The translations under genes and the position numbers were made by a program. The notes under the pieces are model-generated. The model saw only the letters and a list, made by a program, of their open reading frames with translations. It ran no database searches and was not told the DNA's origin. From positions 496,001 through 560,000 of the forward strand of contig CAJTKX010000001.1 in assembly GCA_910577055.1 (NCBI GenBank): DNA of 64,000 bases, written 5' to 3'. How positions within the stretch are numbered: the stretch's first letter is position 1; the number at the start of each line of letters is the position of its first letter. Source of the stretch: an uncultured Christensenella sp. Its GTDB lineage: Bacteria > Bacillota > Clostridia > Christensenellales > Borkfalkiaceae. This document shows positions 14,213 through 22,187 of this stretch, in pieces.

Positions 14213-16071
14213 AGCTCAACGACTACGGGCACTACCATAGGCGACTGTTTGGTTTTCTTTAATAGGTAATTTCTAAGCGAGCGCTTGATTGTTCTTTTTA
14301 ACTCGTCAACGCCGCTTTTAGAAATATTGACGCTTTCTATCGCACGGTTTATAACACCGCGTATTTCTTTGTCGTAGTCACGGTGAAAATCGAACACGAA
14401 CCCGCGCGAGTTTATCGCCGGTTCTCCGACGACCTCGCCGCCGTTGACCGCAACGGAAACTATGAACAGCCCTTCTTCGGAAAGCTGCCGCCTATCCTCG
14501 ATGACGGTGCTTTGTTTTTCGTCCTCGATGCCCTCGCCGTCGATAAGGCGCGAACCCGCGTGCACGCTGCCCGCCTTTTTCATTCCTTTCGAATAAACCT
14601 CTATACAGTCGCCTATGTCGGGAATTATGATTCTGCTTTCGGGCAGTCCCAATTCTTCGGCAAGCTGCGCGTGCTTTTTCAAATGCCTATACTCGCCGTG
14701 CACGGGTATAAAGTATTTTGGCTTTAAAAGGCTGTGCATAATTTTATGCTCTTCACGGCAAGCGTGACCCGAAACGTGAATATTTTCAAGACTTTCGTAA
14801 ACAACGCTTGCACCGAGTTTATAAAGGTTGTTGATGACGCGGTAAACAAGCTTTTCGTTGCCGGGGATTGGCGACGCGGAGATAATGACCGTATCGTTTT
14901 TGCCGACGGTAACGAACTGATTATCGCCGTTTGCCATACGGGTCAGCGCGCTCATCGGCTCGCCTTGACTGCCCGTCGATACCACTACGATTTCGCTGTC
15001 GAGCATATTTTTGATTTTTGAAACGTCTACAAGCACGTCGTCTGGGATGGTAATTTCGCCAATCTTTTCAGCCGCCTCGACAACGTTAAGCATACTCCTA
15101 CCCGAAAGCGCAACCTTGCGCCCGTACTTTACGGCAAGGTCGATAATTTGTTGAAGTCTATGAACGTTCGAAGCGAAAGTTGCAACTATTATTCTTCGTT
15201 TGAAATTTTCGGAAAACAGTCTGTCCAAAGTACTGCCGACAACCGTTTCGCTCATAGTGTAGCCCGCGCGCTCGATATTGGTGCTTTCGCCCATATACAA
15301 CAGCACGCCCGAAGAGCCGATTTCGCTTATAGTTTTTAAATCTATTGGTTCGCCGGCAACCGGGGTTAAGTCGATTTTATAGTCGCCGCTGTGGAAAATT
15401 ACGCCTTGGGGGGTGGTTATTGCAAACGCCAACGACCCCGCGATGGAATGGTTTACGTTTATGGTGCGCACCTTGAAACAGCCGAGTTGTATCGTCTGAT
15501 TGGGCGTAACTGTAATTTCCTTTACGTCGTTAAGTCTGTGCTCGCGCAGTTTGTTGTCGACAAGCGCAAGCGTAAGTTTGGTGCCGATGACGGGCACTTT
15601 AAGCTCCTTCAAAAGATAGGGCACGCCGCCGATGTGGTCCTCGTGTCCGTGGGTCAAAATAAGTCCTTTGACCTTTTTGCGGTTTTCCAAAAGATAAGTT
15701 AAATCGGGCACGATTAGGTCGAACCCCGGGGTTTCCTCGGTAGGAAAAATAGCGCCCGCGTCGATAATTATGATATCGTCGCCGCACTCCAAGGCGGTCA
15801 TATTTTTGCCGATTTCGCCCACGCCGCCGAGGAAGATAATTTTAACGGGCTTGCCGCCGCGTTTGCCGCCGAAATCAAGATTATTCTGCCCGCCCTTTTT
15901 GTTCTGTTTGTTCTGCTTGTTCTGTCCGTTATTCTTAACGCCCGACGGTGCGTTGGCGTTCTTCCTTTCGTTAGTCTTTTTTGCGGACTTGCCCGCCGCG
16001 TCGCCGTTTGGGTTTCTGTTGGGGCGACGTCTTTGTAACCTTGTGGAAGGTTTTGCTTTTTCGTTTTCCAA
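14209..16071 (-). CDS. rnjA: Ribonuclease J
   Basis: Metallo-beta-lactamase/beta-CASP nuclease acting as 5'-3' exo- and endonuclease in mRNA decay and rRNA maturation. The zinc site LTHGHEDHIGG, the FHSGDYK motif, the beta-CASP region with STGSQGEPMSAL, and PVHGEYRHLKKHA near residue 455 are intact, followed by the C-terminal domain. Start is TTG at 16069-16071, with GGAG 8 bases upstream. Length is 620 against about 555 usual; the extra is an N-terminal Asn/Lys/Gln/Arg-rich, low-complexity tail of about 75 residues (RRRPNRNPNG, then repeated NKQ units) that may bind RNA or partners. First gene of the rnj-trmR-trhP-aroA-dinB operon. Confidence 0.95.
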   Translation of the reverse strand: MENEKAKPSTRLQRRRPNRNPNGDAAGKSAKKTNERKNANAPSGVKNNGQNKQNKQNKKGGQNNLDFGGKRGGKPVKIIFLGGVGEIGKNMTALECGDDIIIIDAGAIFPTEETPGFDLIVPDLTYLLENRKKVKGLILTHGHEDHIGGVPYLLKELKVPVIGTKLTLALVDNKLREHRLNDVKEITVTPNQTIQLGCFKVRTINVNHSIAGSLAFAITTPQGVIFHSGDYKIDLTPVAGEPIDLKTISEIGSSGVLLYMGESTNIERAGYTMSETVVGSTLDRLFSENFKRRIIVATFASNVHRLQQIIDLAVKYGRKVALSGRSMLNVVEAAEKIGEITIPDDVLVDVSKIKNMLDSEIVVVSTGSQGEPMSALTRMANGDNQFVTVGKNDTVIISASPIPGNEKLVYRVINNLYKLGASVVYESLENIHVSGHACREEHKIMHSLLKPKYFIPVHGEYRHLKKHAQLAEELGLPESRIIIPDIGDCIEVYSKGMKKAGSVHAGSRLIDGEGIEDEKQSTVIEDRRQLSEEGLFIVSVAVNGGEVVGEPAINSRGFVFDFHRDYDKEIRGVINRAIESVNISKSGVDELKRTIKRSLRNYLLKKTKQSPMVVPVVVEL

Positions 16072-16132
16072 TATATTACTCCGATATTTTAATTCACTTA
16101 ATTATTGTCTTTTGTTGCTTTTTATAAAACGA

Positions 16133-16158
16133 CGGGGGTTGACAAAATTCAACCCCCG
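16133..16158 (-). terminator. Terminator after the repeat-protein gene
   Basis: Perfect 10-bp inverted repeat (CGGGGGTTGA / TCAACCCCCG) with a 6-base loop, 11 bases beyond the stop codon at 16170. The minus-strand tail CGTTTTATAAAA is only moderately U-rich. Confidence 0.65.
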
Positions 16159-16169
16159 CAAAAATTAAA

Positions 16170-18659
16170 TTAGTCTTTGTTTACGTCCTTAACAAGTCCG
16201 TCTTCGATAAGCTCTTCGATGGTTTCGTAAGGATACATTGCCGCGTAGTCACGCTCGGGAACGTTTCTCTTAATTCCGTTGCGCTTTTCAAGCATCAAGT
16301 CCACAAGCCTTACAGCCTTTTTAACGCCGCGGGGGCTTTTAATCTTAATCATCGTAGGCGTGCCGTGCAACGACTTGTTGTTGGTTACGTCTTTGTGATG
16401 ATATACCGAGTACTCGATTTCCTTGGGGTCAATCGCCATATACAATACAAGCGTCTTGCCGCGGATTTTAAAGCGAGCGATAGTTTCTCTGCCCTTGTGG
16501 AAACGCTCTGCGCCCCACGCGATGTTAGAGTTTACTTTACGATAGCTTAAAAGCGCGTTTCTTACCTTACCGTAATAGGTCTTGGTTTCGTCAGAGCTTT
16601 GAATTATTCTTGCAATAAAGCTGCGGTTGTAACGCATCATATTGAGGAAGTCAACGCCGTTTTCGTCCTCTTCGCTGTCGTCGTCATCTTCGTCGGAATC
16701 CGAAACGTTTGCGATAACGACCGTCTGTGCCGTGGGGGCGGTTTCTACGACCTCGGGAACAGGCTCAACCATTTCTTCCACAACTTCTTCGGTAGTTTCA
16801 AGCGGTTCGGGTTCGGTTTCTTCCTCGACAGTTTCTTCCGCGACAGTCTCTTCCTCGACAGTCTCTTCTTCGACGGGTTCTTCGACTTCTTCGATTACAT
16901 CGCTGACGGTGACAAGTTCTTCTTCCTCAACGGGTTCTTCGACAACCTCTTCTTCAACGACTTCTTCTACAACTTCCTCTTCGACGGGCTCTTCTGCAAG
17001 TTCTTCTTCAATCTCTTCCTCAACGGGTTCTTCTACCGTCTGCTCTACGGGAGCGGCAACAACCACGTTTTGAACGATTTGAAGGTTTTTGAGAATTTCT
17101 TTGATTTCCGCAATTTCGTTGTCTATTGCGGTGAAACGCTCGTCATTGGTTTGATATACCTTTTCGCTGACGCTGTCGGACATTCTGTCAACGCCTTCCT
17201 CGTCAATGACGATTTCGTAATCGTTATCTTGCTGAGCCTCGATAATTCTCGACGCTACGGTGTTTGTAATTTCTTCGCTGTCAACGGTGACGGCGGGCAT
17301 TGCGTTAATAACTTGCTCGGCAACCTTGTCTGCGATTTCGTCGGTATCGAATTCGGGCAGATAGTTGGAAAGCGCCGCAGCGGCTTTGTCAGCAATCGCG
17401 TCCTCGTTAATTCCGGCAACGGTAATCTTTTCGCTGATACGCGCAGCCATTTCTTCGTAGTCGGTTTCTTCGGTCTCTTCCTCGGCGCTTGCTTCACGCA
17501 GCTTTTCCGCAACAGCGGCAGCCAAGCCTTCGTAATCGAGCCTTTCAATAATCTCCCTCGATATAGACGCGCAGCCCTCGTCGTCGACAAGAATTTCGAA
17601 ATCTTCGGGTTTTAAGGAGCCGACTTTAAGCGCGATAGCGTCTGCAAGTTCGTCCTCGTTAATCTCATAATGAGCGGGGCTTTCCGCATAAGTCGCAGCC
17701 GTATAGTTCTGCGTTTCGGGAAGTTCGATTTGCTGGGCGACCTTAGCCGCAAGATAGTCGTAATCGATATCGCCGGCGGGCATCGTTCCGAGCTTGTCGG
17801 CAACGAGTTCCGCAATGGTATCGCTGTCCACTTCCGCGGTGATTTCCGGAAGCACGATTTGTTCCGCCACCTTAGACGCAATATAATCTGCCGATATATC
17901 CTCTGCGGGGGCGATAACGATTTGCTCCGCTACTTTGGAAGCTATATAGTCGGGTGAAACCACCTCTTGCGCGGGTAAGCGGGAAACGATTTTGTCGGCA
18001 AGATATTCGTAATCAATCGCGCGGTCTGCAACAGATACGTTGACGGGCAACGCGGACGCCGCGGCGATTTCTTGTGCGGGCATACGGCGCGCAAGTCTGT
18101 CTGCCAACTCGTCATAGTCGATATTGCCTTGAACGGGCGCAACGTCCTGAATGGGCAGACGGGCGATAAGTTTATCGACAAGCAAGTCGTAGTCGATTTC
18201 TTGCTGAACGGGCGCATAGACTTGTGTTCCGTCCACGCTTTGAACCGTAGGCGCGGGAATCTTCTCCGCAACCTTTTCGGCAAGATAGTCGTAGTCGATA
18301 TCCGCTGCGCTTGCAACCGCCGTTTCGTCGACGGGTCTTCCCGAAAGAAGATTGTTAAGCTGTTGCACTTTATCCGACAGCGCGGTGAAAATACTTTCGC
18401 TTTGCATAGCGATAAATCTGAACTCTTGCTTTAAGGTTTCGAAATCGCTTTGAATATTTCCTTGCAGTTCTCTACCTTGAGCGATGACGTAGTTAACGTC
18501 GTTTCTCGCTTCGGTAAGCTGTTCTAAAACCGTGTTAAGTCTGCCGTTGGAAATTTTGGACTGCGCAAGCGTTTCTTCTTGCTTAGCGGATAGCTCCCTT
18601 TGTCTTTGGAGGATTAGGTCCGCTTTCTTCGGCGTCTGTACGGTGTTCTTGTCTGCCAT
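16170..18659 (-). CDS. Large cytoplasmic coiled-coil and repeat protein, unknown function
   Basis: 829 residues, no signal peptide or membrane span. Four parts: (1) residues 1-105, a predicted coiled coil rich in Gln/Glu (LILQRQRELSAKQEETLAQ); (2) residues 120-510, about fourteen imperfect repeats of 20-35 residues, consensus D-x-[DE]-x-[LI]-A-x-x-[VI]-A-x-x-[IL], for example IDYDYLAEKVAEKIPAP and IDYDELADRLARRMPAQ; (3) residues 545-665, an almost pure Glu/Val/Thr acidic linker; (4) residues 675-829, a compact domain (NRSFIARIIQSSDETKTYYG, RFKIRGKTLVLYMAIDP) that I recall from many unnamed Clostridia proteins but cannot name. Ribosome site GAGGTG before the ATG. A structural or scaffold protein is plausible; function is unknown. 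Confidence 0.75.
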   Translation of the reverse strand: MADKNTVQTPKKADLILQRQRELSAKQEETLAQSKISNGRLNTVLEQLTEARNDVNYVIAQGRELQGNIQSDFETLKQEFRFIAMQSESIFTALSDKVQQLNNLLSGRPVDETAVASAADIDYDYLAEKVAEKIPAPTVQSVDGTQVYAPVQQEIDYDLLVDKLIARLPIQDVAPVQGNIDYDELADRLARRMPAQEIAAASALPVNVSVADRAIDYEYLADKIVSRLPAQEVVSPDYIASKVAEQIVIAPAEDISADYIASKVAEQIVLPEITAEVDSDTIAELVADKLGTMPAGDIDYDYLAAKVAQQIELPETQNYTAATYAESPAHYEINEDELADAIALKVGSLKPEDFEILVDDEGCASISREIIERLDYEGLAAAVAEKLREASAEEETEETDYEEMAARISEKITVAGINEDAIADKAAAALSNYLPEFDTDEIADKVAEQVINAMPAVTVDSEEITNTVASRIIEAQQDNDYEIVIDEEGVDRMSDSVSEKVYQTNDERFTAIDNEIAEIKEILKNLQIVQNVVVAAPVEQTVEEPVEEEIEEELAEEPVEEEVVEEVVEEEVVEEPVEEEELVTVSDVIEEVEEPVEEETVEEETVAEETVEEETEPEPLETTEEVVEEMVEPVPEVVETAPTAQTVVIANVSDSDEDDDDSEEDENGVDFLNMMRYNRSFIARIIQSSDETKTYYGKVRNALLSYRKVNSNIAWGAERFHKGRETIARFKIRGKTLVLYMAIDPKEIEYSVYHHKDVTNNKSLHGTPTMIKIKSPRGVKKAVRLVDLMLEKRNGIKRNVPERDYAAMYPYETIEELIEDGLVKDVNKD

Positions 18660-18998
18660 ATTTACACCTCGTCTGAGTAATTTTCGTTATTAAAGCACCC
18701 CTATTTAGGTTACTCTATTAATAGTTTACACCCTTTTTTGCAAAAAGTAAAATTAATAACGCTATATTTTTTCATTTATTTTAACTTTTTTTTGCGTTAT
18801 TTAAGGCATATTCGGGGGGGTAACCTAATCCGGCACCCCTTATGCGCCCCTTGCCGTTAAACCGTTTTATAGCCTAAAACGGGACTTTTTTGTTAGCTTT
18901 TAACACTTTTTAAGGCTTTTTTTGCCCGTTTTTCATAATTTAAGAGTGAAATAACGCAAAATGACCCGCAAAAGTTTATTCTTGGCTGAAATTTCCAT

Positions 18999-19027
18999 TT
19001 GACAAAACACAAAATAACAGCTAAACT
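18999..19027 (+). promoter_or_regulatory. Promoter of the tandem-HTH regulator
   Basis: TTGACA, 17 bases, TAAACT. The -10 box lies inside the left arm of an inverted repeat (19018-19050). Confidence 0.8.
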
Positions 19028-19050
19028 TGAATAAAATTCAGTTTTAGCTG
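19018..19050 (+). promoter_or_regulatory. Candidate autoregulatory operator
   Basis: Inverted repeat of 15-base arms (CAGCTAAACTTGAAT / ATTCAGTTTTAGCTG), 13 of 15 matching, 3-base spacer, covering the -10 box and start site of the HTH gene. A dimeric or two-domain HTH protein binding here would repress its own gene. Inferred from position. Confidence 0.6.
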
Positions 19051-19074
19051 ATAATTTCATAAGGAGCCGAGTAA

Positions 19075-19518
19075 ATGGGACTTGAAAACTTCCCCGATGT
19101 GTTTAAAGAGCTTGTGGTGGAGAACCTTGCAAACATTACCGAGGTCAGTCAAGAGATTGGTTGCGGCGAGGGTACTTTAAGCCGCTATGCAAGCGGCCTA
19201 TCTACGCCCACCCTTGAAATGACGGTACGCCTTGCGGACTACTTCGGCGTGACTTGCGACTATCTTCTGGGGCTTGACGAGGACAGCGCAGCGGAAGATT
19301 TTTTGCCGTGCCCGCCTTTCGCAAAAAGGCTTGAAGAGGTTTTAAAGCTTTTTAATATATCGCGCTACAAGCTTACGAAAATTACGGGCATTGCGGAGTC
19401 GGTTATGCGCTATTGGGTGCAAGGCAAAACTCAGCCCTCTGCCGAAAGCATTGTAAAAATTGCCCAAGCATTGGGCTGTACGGTTGACTTTTTGATTGGG
19501 CGATGTATCGATTTGTAA
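19075..19518 (+). CDS. Transcriptional regulator with two XRE-type HTH domains
   Basis: 147-residue DNA-binding protein with two helix-turn-helix units of the Cro/C1 (HTH_3) type: residues about 10-68 (ITEVSQEIGCGEGTLSRYASGLSTPTLEMTVRLADYFGVTCDYLLGL) and about 80-145 (ISRYKLTKITGIAESVMRYWVQ through IVKIAQALGCTVDFLIG). Tandem HTH in one chain is less common than the single-domain form and would let a monomer read an inverted repeat. Ribosome site AAGGAG, 8 bases before the ATG. Its own promoter overlaps an inverted repeat. Downstream at 19673 lies a 50-residue gene. The first domain resembles the XRE protein at 21835, so they may be paralogs. Confidence 0.88.
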   Translation: MGLENFPDVFKELVVENLANITEVSQEIGCGEGTLSRYASGLSTPTLEMTVRLADYFGVTCDYLLGLDEDSAAEDFLPCPPFAKRLEEVLKLFNISRYKLTKITGIAESVMRYWVQGKTQPSAESIVKIAQALGCTVDFLIGRCIDL

Positions 19519-19672
19519 AAACAGCGATTGCCCGCCGCGGACCGCATAGCGCTGCGCAAGCGTTTATCGCCGTGCGTACAATATTTAGCCGATAACTTAC
19601 TTTCCGCAAAAAAACGCGCGTATAAAATCGCGCGCGCGTACCCATAATAATAAAAAAAGGCGGAGGCTTTTT

Positions 19673-19825
19673 ATGGGTAAAAAGAAAAACAAAATCGCAA
19701 AACTTACCGAGGAGCAGTATTACGCGTACATTGCGGGACTGAAAGATGACGCGGCTTTGTTCAGCGCGAACGGGGATATGGTAGTCCCCTCTCCATTTAA
19801 GTCTGACGACGAAAACCGAAAATAA
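19673..19825 (+). CDS. Small 50-residue charged protein, unknown
   Basis: Short reading frame beginning MGKKKNKIAKLTEEQYYAYI and ending SDDENRK. It has a good ribosome site (GGAGG at 19662-19666, 6 bases before the ATG) and a strong terminator directly after the stop, which together argue for a real gene. Basic N-terminus, one predicted helix (TEEQYYAYIAGLKDDAALF), acidic end; no membrane segment. It follows the tandem-HTH gene after about 150 bases. I do not recognise the family. Confidence 0.6.
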   Translation: MGKKKNKIAKLTEEQYYAYIAGLKDDAALFSANGDMVVPSPFKSDDENRK

Positions 19826-19827
19826 TT

Positions 19828-19862
19828 GTTGACGGCGGAGCAAGTTTTGCTCCGCCGTCATA
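19828..19862 (+). terminator. Terminator after the 50-residue protein
   Basis: 13-14 bp stem TGACGGCGGAGCAA / TTGCTCCGCCGTCA with a short loop, starting a few bases beyond the stop codon and followed by TATTTTCC on the plus strand. Confidence 0.75.
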
Positions 19863-19963
19863 TTTTCCGCAAACCCGTCACCCGCGCCCTTAAAGCGCGA
19901 TTAACGTCTGTTGCTGCTATATTATACTCTGTAAGTTAAAATCTTGTGACAGAGTTACGAATT

Positions 19964-21439
19964 TTACAAGATAATACAAATTACCCCGCCTTTGCCCTCG
20001 TTAACGATACGCGTTATAGCCTTGCGCATTTTGTTTTTGGTGTTGTCTTGCATGGCGCCCACTTTGCCCGCAAGCCCTTCCTTTACCATACCCCTAAGCG
20101 ATTTACCGAATACGTTTGTATCCCACATTGAATCGGGGTTGGTTTCGAAGCCGTTCATCATACCTTGAACTATGCTTTCGCTTTGCGCCGCACTGCCCAT
20201 AATGGGGCTGACCTCGCCCGTGACGTCGATTTTTACTATATGATAGCTTGGCGCGGTTGCACGCAGCTTTATACCCACGCTGCCGCCTTGACGGACGAGC
20301 TTGGGAGCTTCTAAGCTCATATCATCGTCATCGGGGTGAACTATGCCGTAACCGTTGATTTTGGCGCATTCGAGCGCGTCCTTGATTTTATCGTAGCCGC
20401 GCTTTGCTTCCGAAGTTCCGCGAACGTAGCGCATAAGCGTATACTCGTCGGATATTTCGTCGCCCGCGATTTCGGACAACATTTCGAAGAATATGCCGTC
20501 TTGCACGAATGCGGTTACTTTCGCCTTGCCGTCCGCCAAGTTCAAGGAAACAGACGGCTCTCCCTTCCAAAAACGACAGTCTTTAAGCATATCGTCGAAA
20601 GCTTTGCAGTCTTTCATCTTGTTGACAGCGGACGCAACCGTCTTTATTCTTTCCAAAAGCTCGCAAAGGGCGGAGCTTTCTTGGGGCAAAAAGCGCATCC
20701 AATCCGGAATATCAACGTCGAAGCCCGTTACGGGGAACTCGAAAAGCACCGCCTTTAAGACGTTCAAAAGACCCGAAGCGTCCAACTTTTCGCAGTTGGC
20801 GGCAATTACCGAAACGCCGTATTTGTTTTCAAGCTCTTCCCTAAGTCTTTTAGCCGCCGCCTTTTCGGGGTCAACGCAGTTTAAAACTATAACGAAAGGT
20901 TTACCCAACTCTTGCAAGCGCGCAACGGTGCGCTCTTCCGCATTGACGTATCCCGAACGGGGAATATCCGCAATCGAGCCGTCCGTCGTCACGAGCACGC
21001 CTATTGTCGAGTGCTCGGAAATTACCTTATCCGTGCCAAGCTCCGCCGCCTCGGCAAAGGGCAACGGCTTATCGCTCCACGGGGTGTTGACAAGTCGAGG
21101 CTTGCCGTCCTCTTCGAAACCGTTTGCACCCTTGGTGATAAAGCCGACGCAATCGGCAAACCTTACGTTTGCAACCGCGTTTTCTATTTTTACTTTAACC
21201 GCCTTTGCCGGCACGAACTTCGGCTCGGTCGTCATAATGGATTTACCCGAAGCAGATTGGGGCAATTCGTCTATCATAACGGCTTTGTCGTTGCCGCTTG
21301 CCACGTTGGGAATGACAAGCTCCGTCATAAACTTCTTTATTAGGGTTGATTTACCCGTGCGCACGGGTCCGACCACCCCGATATAAATATCTCCGCCGTT
21401 CCGTGCCGCAATGTCCTCGTAAACGTTATAATCCAGCAT
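19964..21439 (-). CDS. spoIVA: Stage IV sporulation protein A (spore coat morphogenetic ATPase)
   Basis: Cytoskeletal ATPase that polymerises on the forespore surface to form the base of the spore coat. 491 residues, against 492 in Bacillus. The P-loop is in GVVGPVRTGKSTLIKKFMTE (near residue 25); further signatures are RFADCVGFITKGANGF, the VLVTTDGSIADIPRSGY segment, the switch-like KPFVIVLNCVDP, and the C-terminal GVICIIL, needed for membrane anchoring through SpoVM in Bacillus. Ribosome site GGAGG. A CATAGATT upstream weakly resembles a sigma-E -10 element, but I cannot find a matching -35. The gene marks the organism as an endospore former or a descendant of one. Confidence 0.97.
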   Translation of the reverse strand: MLDYNVYEDIAARNGGDIYIGVVGPVRTGKSTLIKKFMTELVIPNVASGNDKAVMIDELPQSASGKSIMTTEPKFVPAKAVKVKIENAVANVRFADCVGFITKGANGFEEDGKPRLVNTPWSDKPLPFAEAAELGTDKVISEHSTIGVLVTTDGSIADIPRSGYVNAEERTVARLQELGKPFVIVLNCVDPEKAAAKRLREELENKYGVSVIAANCEKLDASGLLNVLKAVLFEFPVTGFDVDIPDWMRFLPQESSALCELLERIKTVASAVNKMKDCKAFDDMLKDCRFWKGEPSVSLNLADGKAKVTAFVQDGIFFEMLSEIAGDEISDEYTLMRYVRGTSEAKRGYDKIKDALECAKINGYGIVHPDDDDMSLEAPKLVRQGGSVGIKLRATAPSYHIVKIDVTGEVSPIMGSAAQSESIVQGMMNGFETNPDSMWDTNVFGKSLRGMVKEGLAGKVGAMQDNTKNKMRKAITRIVNEGKGGVICIIL

Positions 21440-21492
21440 ATCCGCCTCCGCAAAATCTATGTGTATAATAACTTATTTGCGAAGTTTCCGTT

Positions 21493-21765
21493 TTAGAACC
21501 AATTTTTTAATATTAAAGCAATGTCGGAAAGCGTGCGTTTGATTGCGCAAATTTCTTTTATTATTCCATCGCGCCGTTCGTCCCGAACGGTTTCACCGCT
21601 TTGCCAATATTGGCAGTCCGTGCGCGCAACAAATTTTCTGTGGTGGTAATACGGGTAAATTTTGTCGTGCAAGCACCTACCGCCCACCTCTTTCAGTCTT
21701 GTTTTATATATAGAGTAATGTTTTTGGTAGTGTACACAATTTTTACAGATTTTTTCTTTATCCAT
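21493..21765 (-). CDS. Small cysteine-containing protein, possible zinc ribbon
   Basis: 90 residues beginning MDKEKICKNCVHYQKHYS. A longer frame upstream to 21840 is rejected because the promoter (TTGACT-17-TAGTAT) lies inside it; the ATG at 21765 comes 8 bases after the -10 box, so the mRNA is leaderless or nearly so. CKNC near the start and two later cysteines (GGRCLHDK and TDCQYW) give a C-x2-C...C...C pattern typical of small metal-binding proteins in Firmicutes and their phages. The tail is helical (IIKEICAIKRTLSDIALILKNWF). Divergent from the XRE gene at 21835, which may regulate it. Function unknown. Confidence 0.6.
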   Translation of the reverse strand: MDKEKICKNCVHYQKHYSIYKTRLKEVGGRCLHDKIYPYYHHRKFVARTDCQYWQSGETVRDERRDGIIKEICAIKRTLSDIALILKNWF

Positions 21766-21772
21766 AATCAAA

Positions 21773-21801
21773 ATACTATCAAAGTTTTCTGTGATAGTCA
21801 A
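21773..21801 (-). promoter_or_regulatory. Promoter of the cysteine-containing small gene (leaderless)
   Basis: Minus strand TTGACT, 17 bases, TAGTAT; ATG 7 bases beyond. Divergent from the plus-strand -10 box TATAAT at 21823-21828, which lies 6 bases before the ATG of the XRE gene. Confidence 0.75.
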
Positions 21802-21834
21802 CAATTTATGTAAGTTTTCTTTTATAATATTTTT

Positions 21835-22062
21835 ATGCAAATATTTATAACGCGATTAAACAAGCTTTTAGAAGAAAACAAAATTTCCAGATACCGTTTG
21901 GCTAAGGATATAAACGTCAGTAATCAAGCCGTCCTATGGTGGTGTAGCGGCGTAAACGAACCGAAAATTTCGTATCTTAAAAAACTTGCCGAATACTTCG
22001 ACGTGACTTGCGATTATCTTGTAGGCTTGGAAGATGAAAACGGCACTAAAACAAGAACATAA
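21835..22062 (+). CDS. XRE-family transcriptional regulator
   Basis: 75-residue single-domain Cro/C1-type regulator. The HTH reads ISRYRLAKDINVSNQAVLWWCSG followed by ISYLKKLAEYFDVTCDYLVGL, the standard HTH_3 ending, and a short tail. TATAAT at 21823-21828 sits 6 bases before the ATG and there is no Shine-Dalgarno sequence, so it is probably translated from a leaderless mRNA; the -35 is poor. It shares a 70-base divergent promoter region with the cysteine-containing small gene and likely controls both. It resembles the first HTH of the protein at 19075. Confidence 0.85.
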   Translation: MQIFITRLNKLLEENKISRYRLAKDINVSNQAVLWWCSGVNEPKISYLKKLAEYFDVTCDYLVGLEDENGTKTRT

Positions 22063-22063
22063 A

Positions 22064-22158
22064 AAACCGCCCGCACAAGCGTTCCGCTTGACTTAGTATC
22101 TTAATTGCATTGCAGCAATACGAACTAAGCGCAAGTCAAACGCGCGCGGGCGGTTTTT
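22064..22158 (+). terminator. Terminator hairpin with a repeat unit in its loop
   Basis: Outer arms AAAACCGCCCGC (from 22064) and GCGGGCGGTTTTTT (ending 22158) form a standard terminator after the XRE gene, but about 70 bases lie between them, of which 64 (22076-22139) are a copy of a repeat also found at 43457. Confidence 0.7.
22076..22139 (+). repeat. 64-bp palindromic repeat, copy 1
   Basis: Begins with the hairpin CAAGCGTTCCGCTTGA and shares with copy 2 the blocks TATCTTAA and AACTAA-x-CGCAA-x-TCAA at identical spacing. It lies in the loop of a terminator, as if inserted there. Confidence 0.7.
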
Positions 22159-22187
22159 TATTAAAGTTTATTATTCAATATTATATA

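Larger units (their letters stand above)
18660..19074. other. 415-base AT-rich intergenic region with several inverted repeats
   Basis: Divergent region between the repeat-protein gene and the tandem-HTH gene. It holds a plus-strand promoter-like pair TTTACA (18725-18730), 17 bases, TAAAAT (18748-18753); a hairpin CCGTTTTA / TAAAACGG at 18860-18881 followed by CTTTTTT, which looks like a plus-strand terminator; three copies of AATAACGC or its complement (18755-18762, 18794-18801, 18950-18957); and TAGGTTAC / GTAACCTA at 18706 and 18820. A small RNA of about 130 bases (roughly 18760-18890) is possible. A minus-strand promoter for the 829-residue protein must also lie here but is not clear. Confidence 0.4.

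Noticed and set aside
16599..17615. Long plus-strand open frame opposite the repeat protein
   Set aside because: It mirrors the low-complexity Glu/Val and Asp/Ala codons of the minus-strand gene, has no ribosome site and gives a Phe/Asp-rich nonsense protein.
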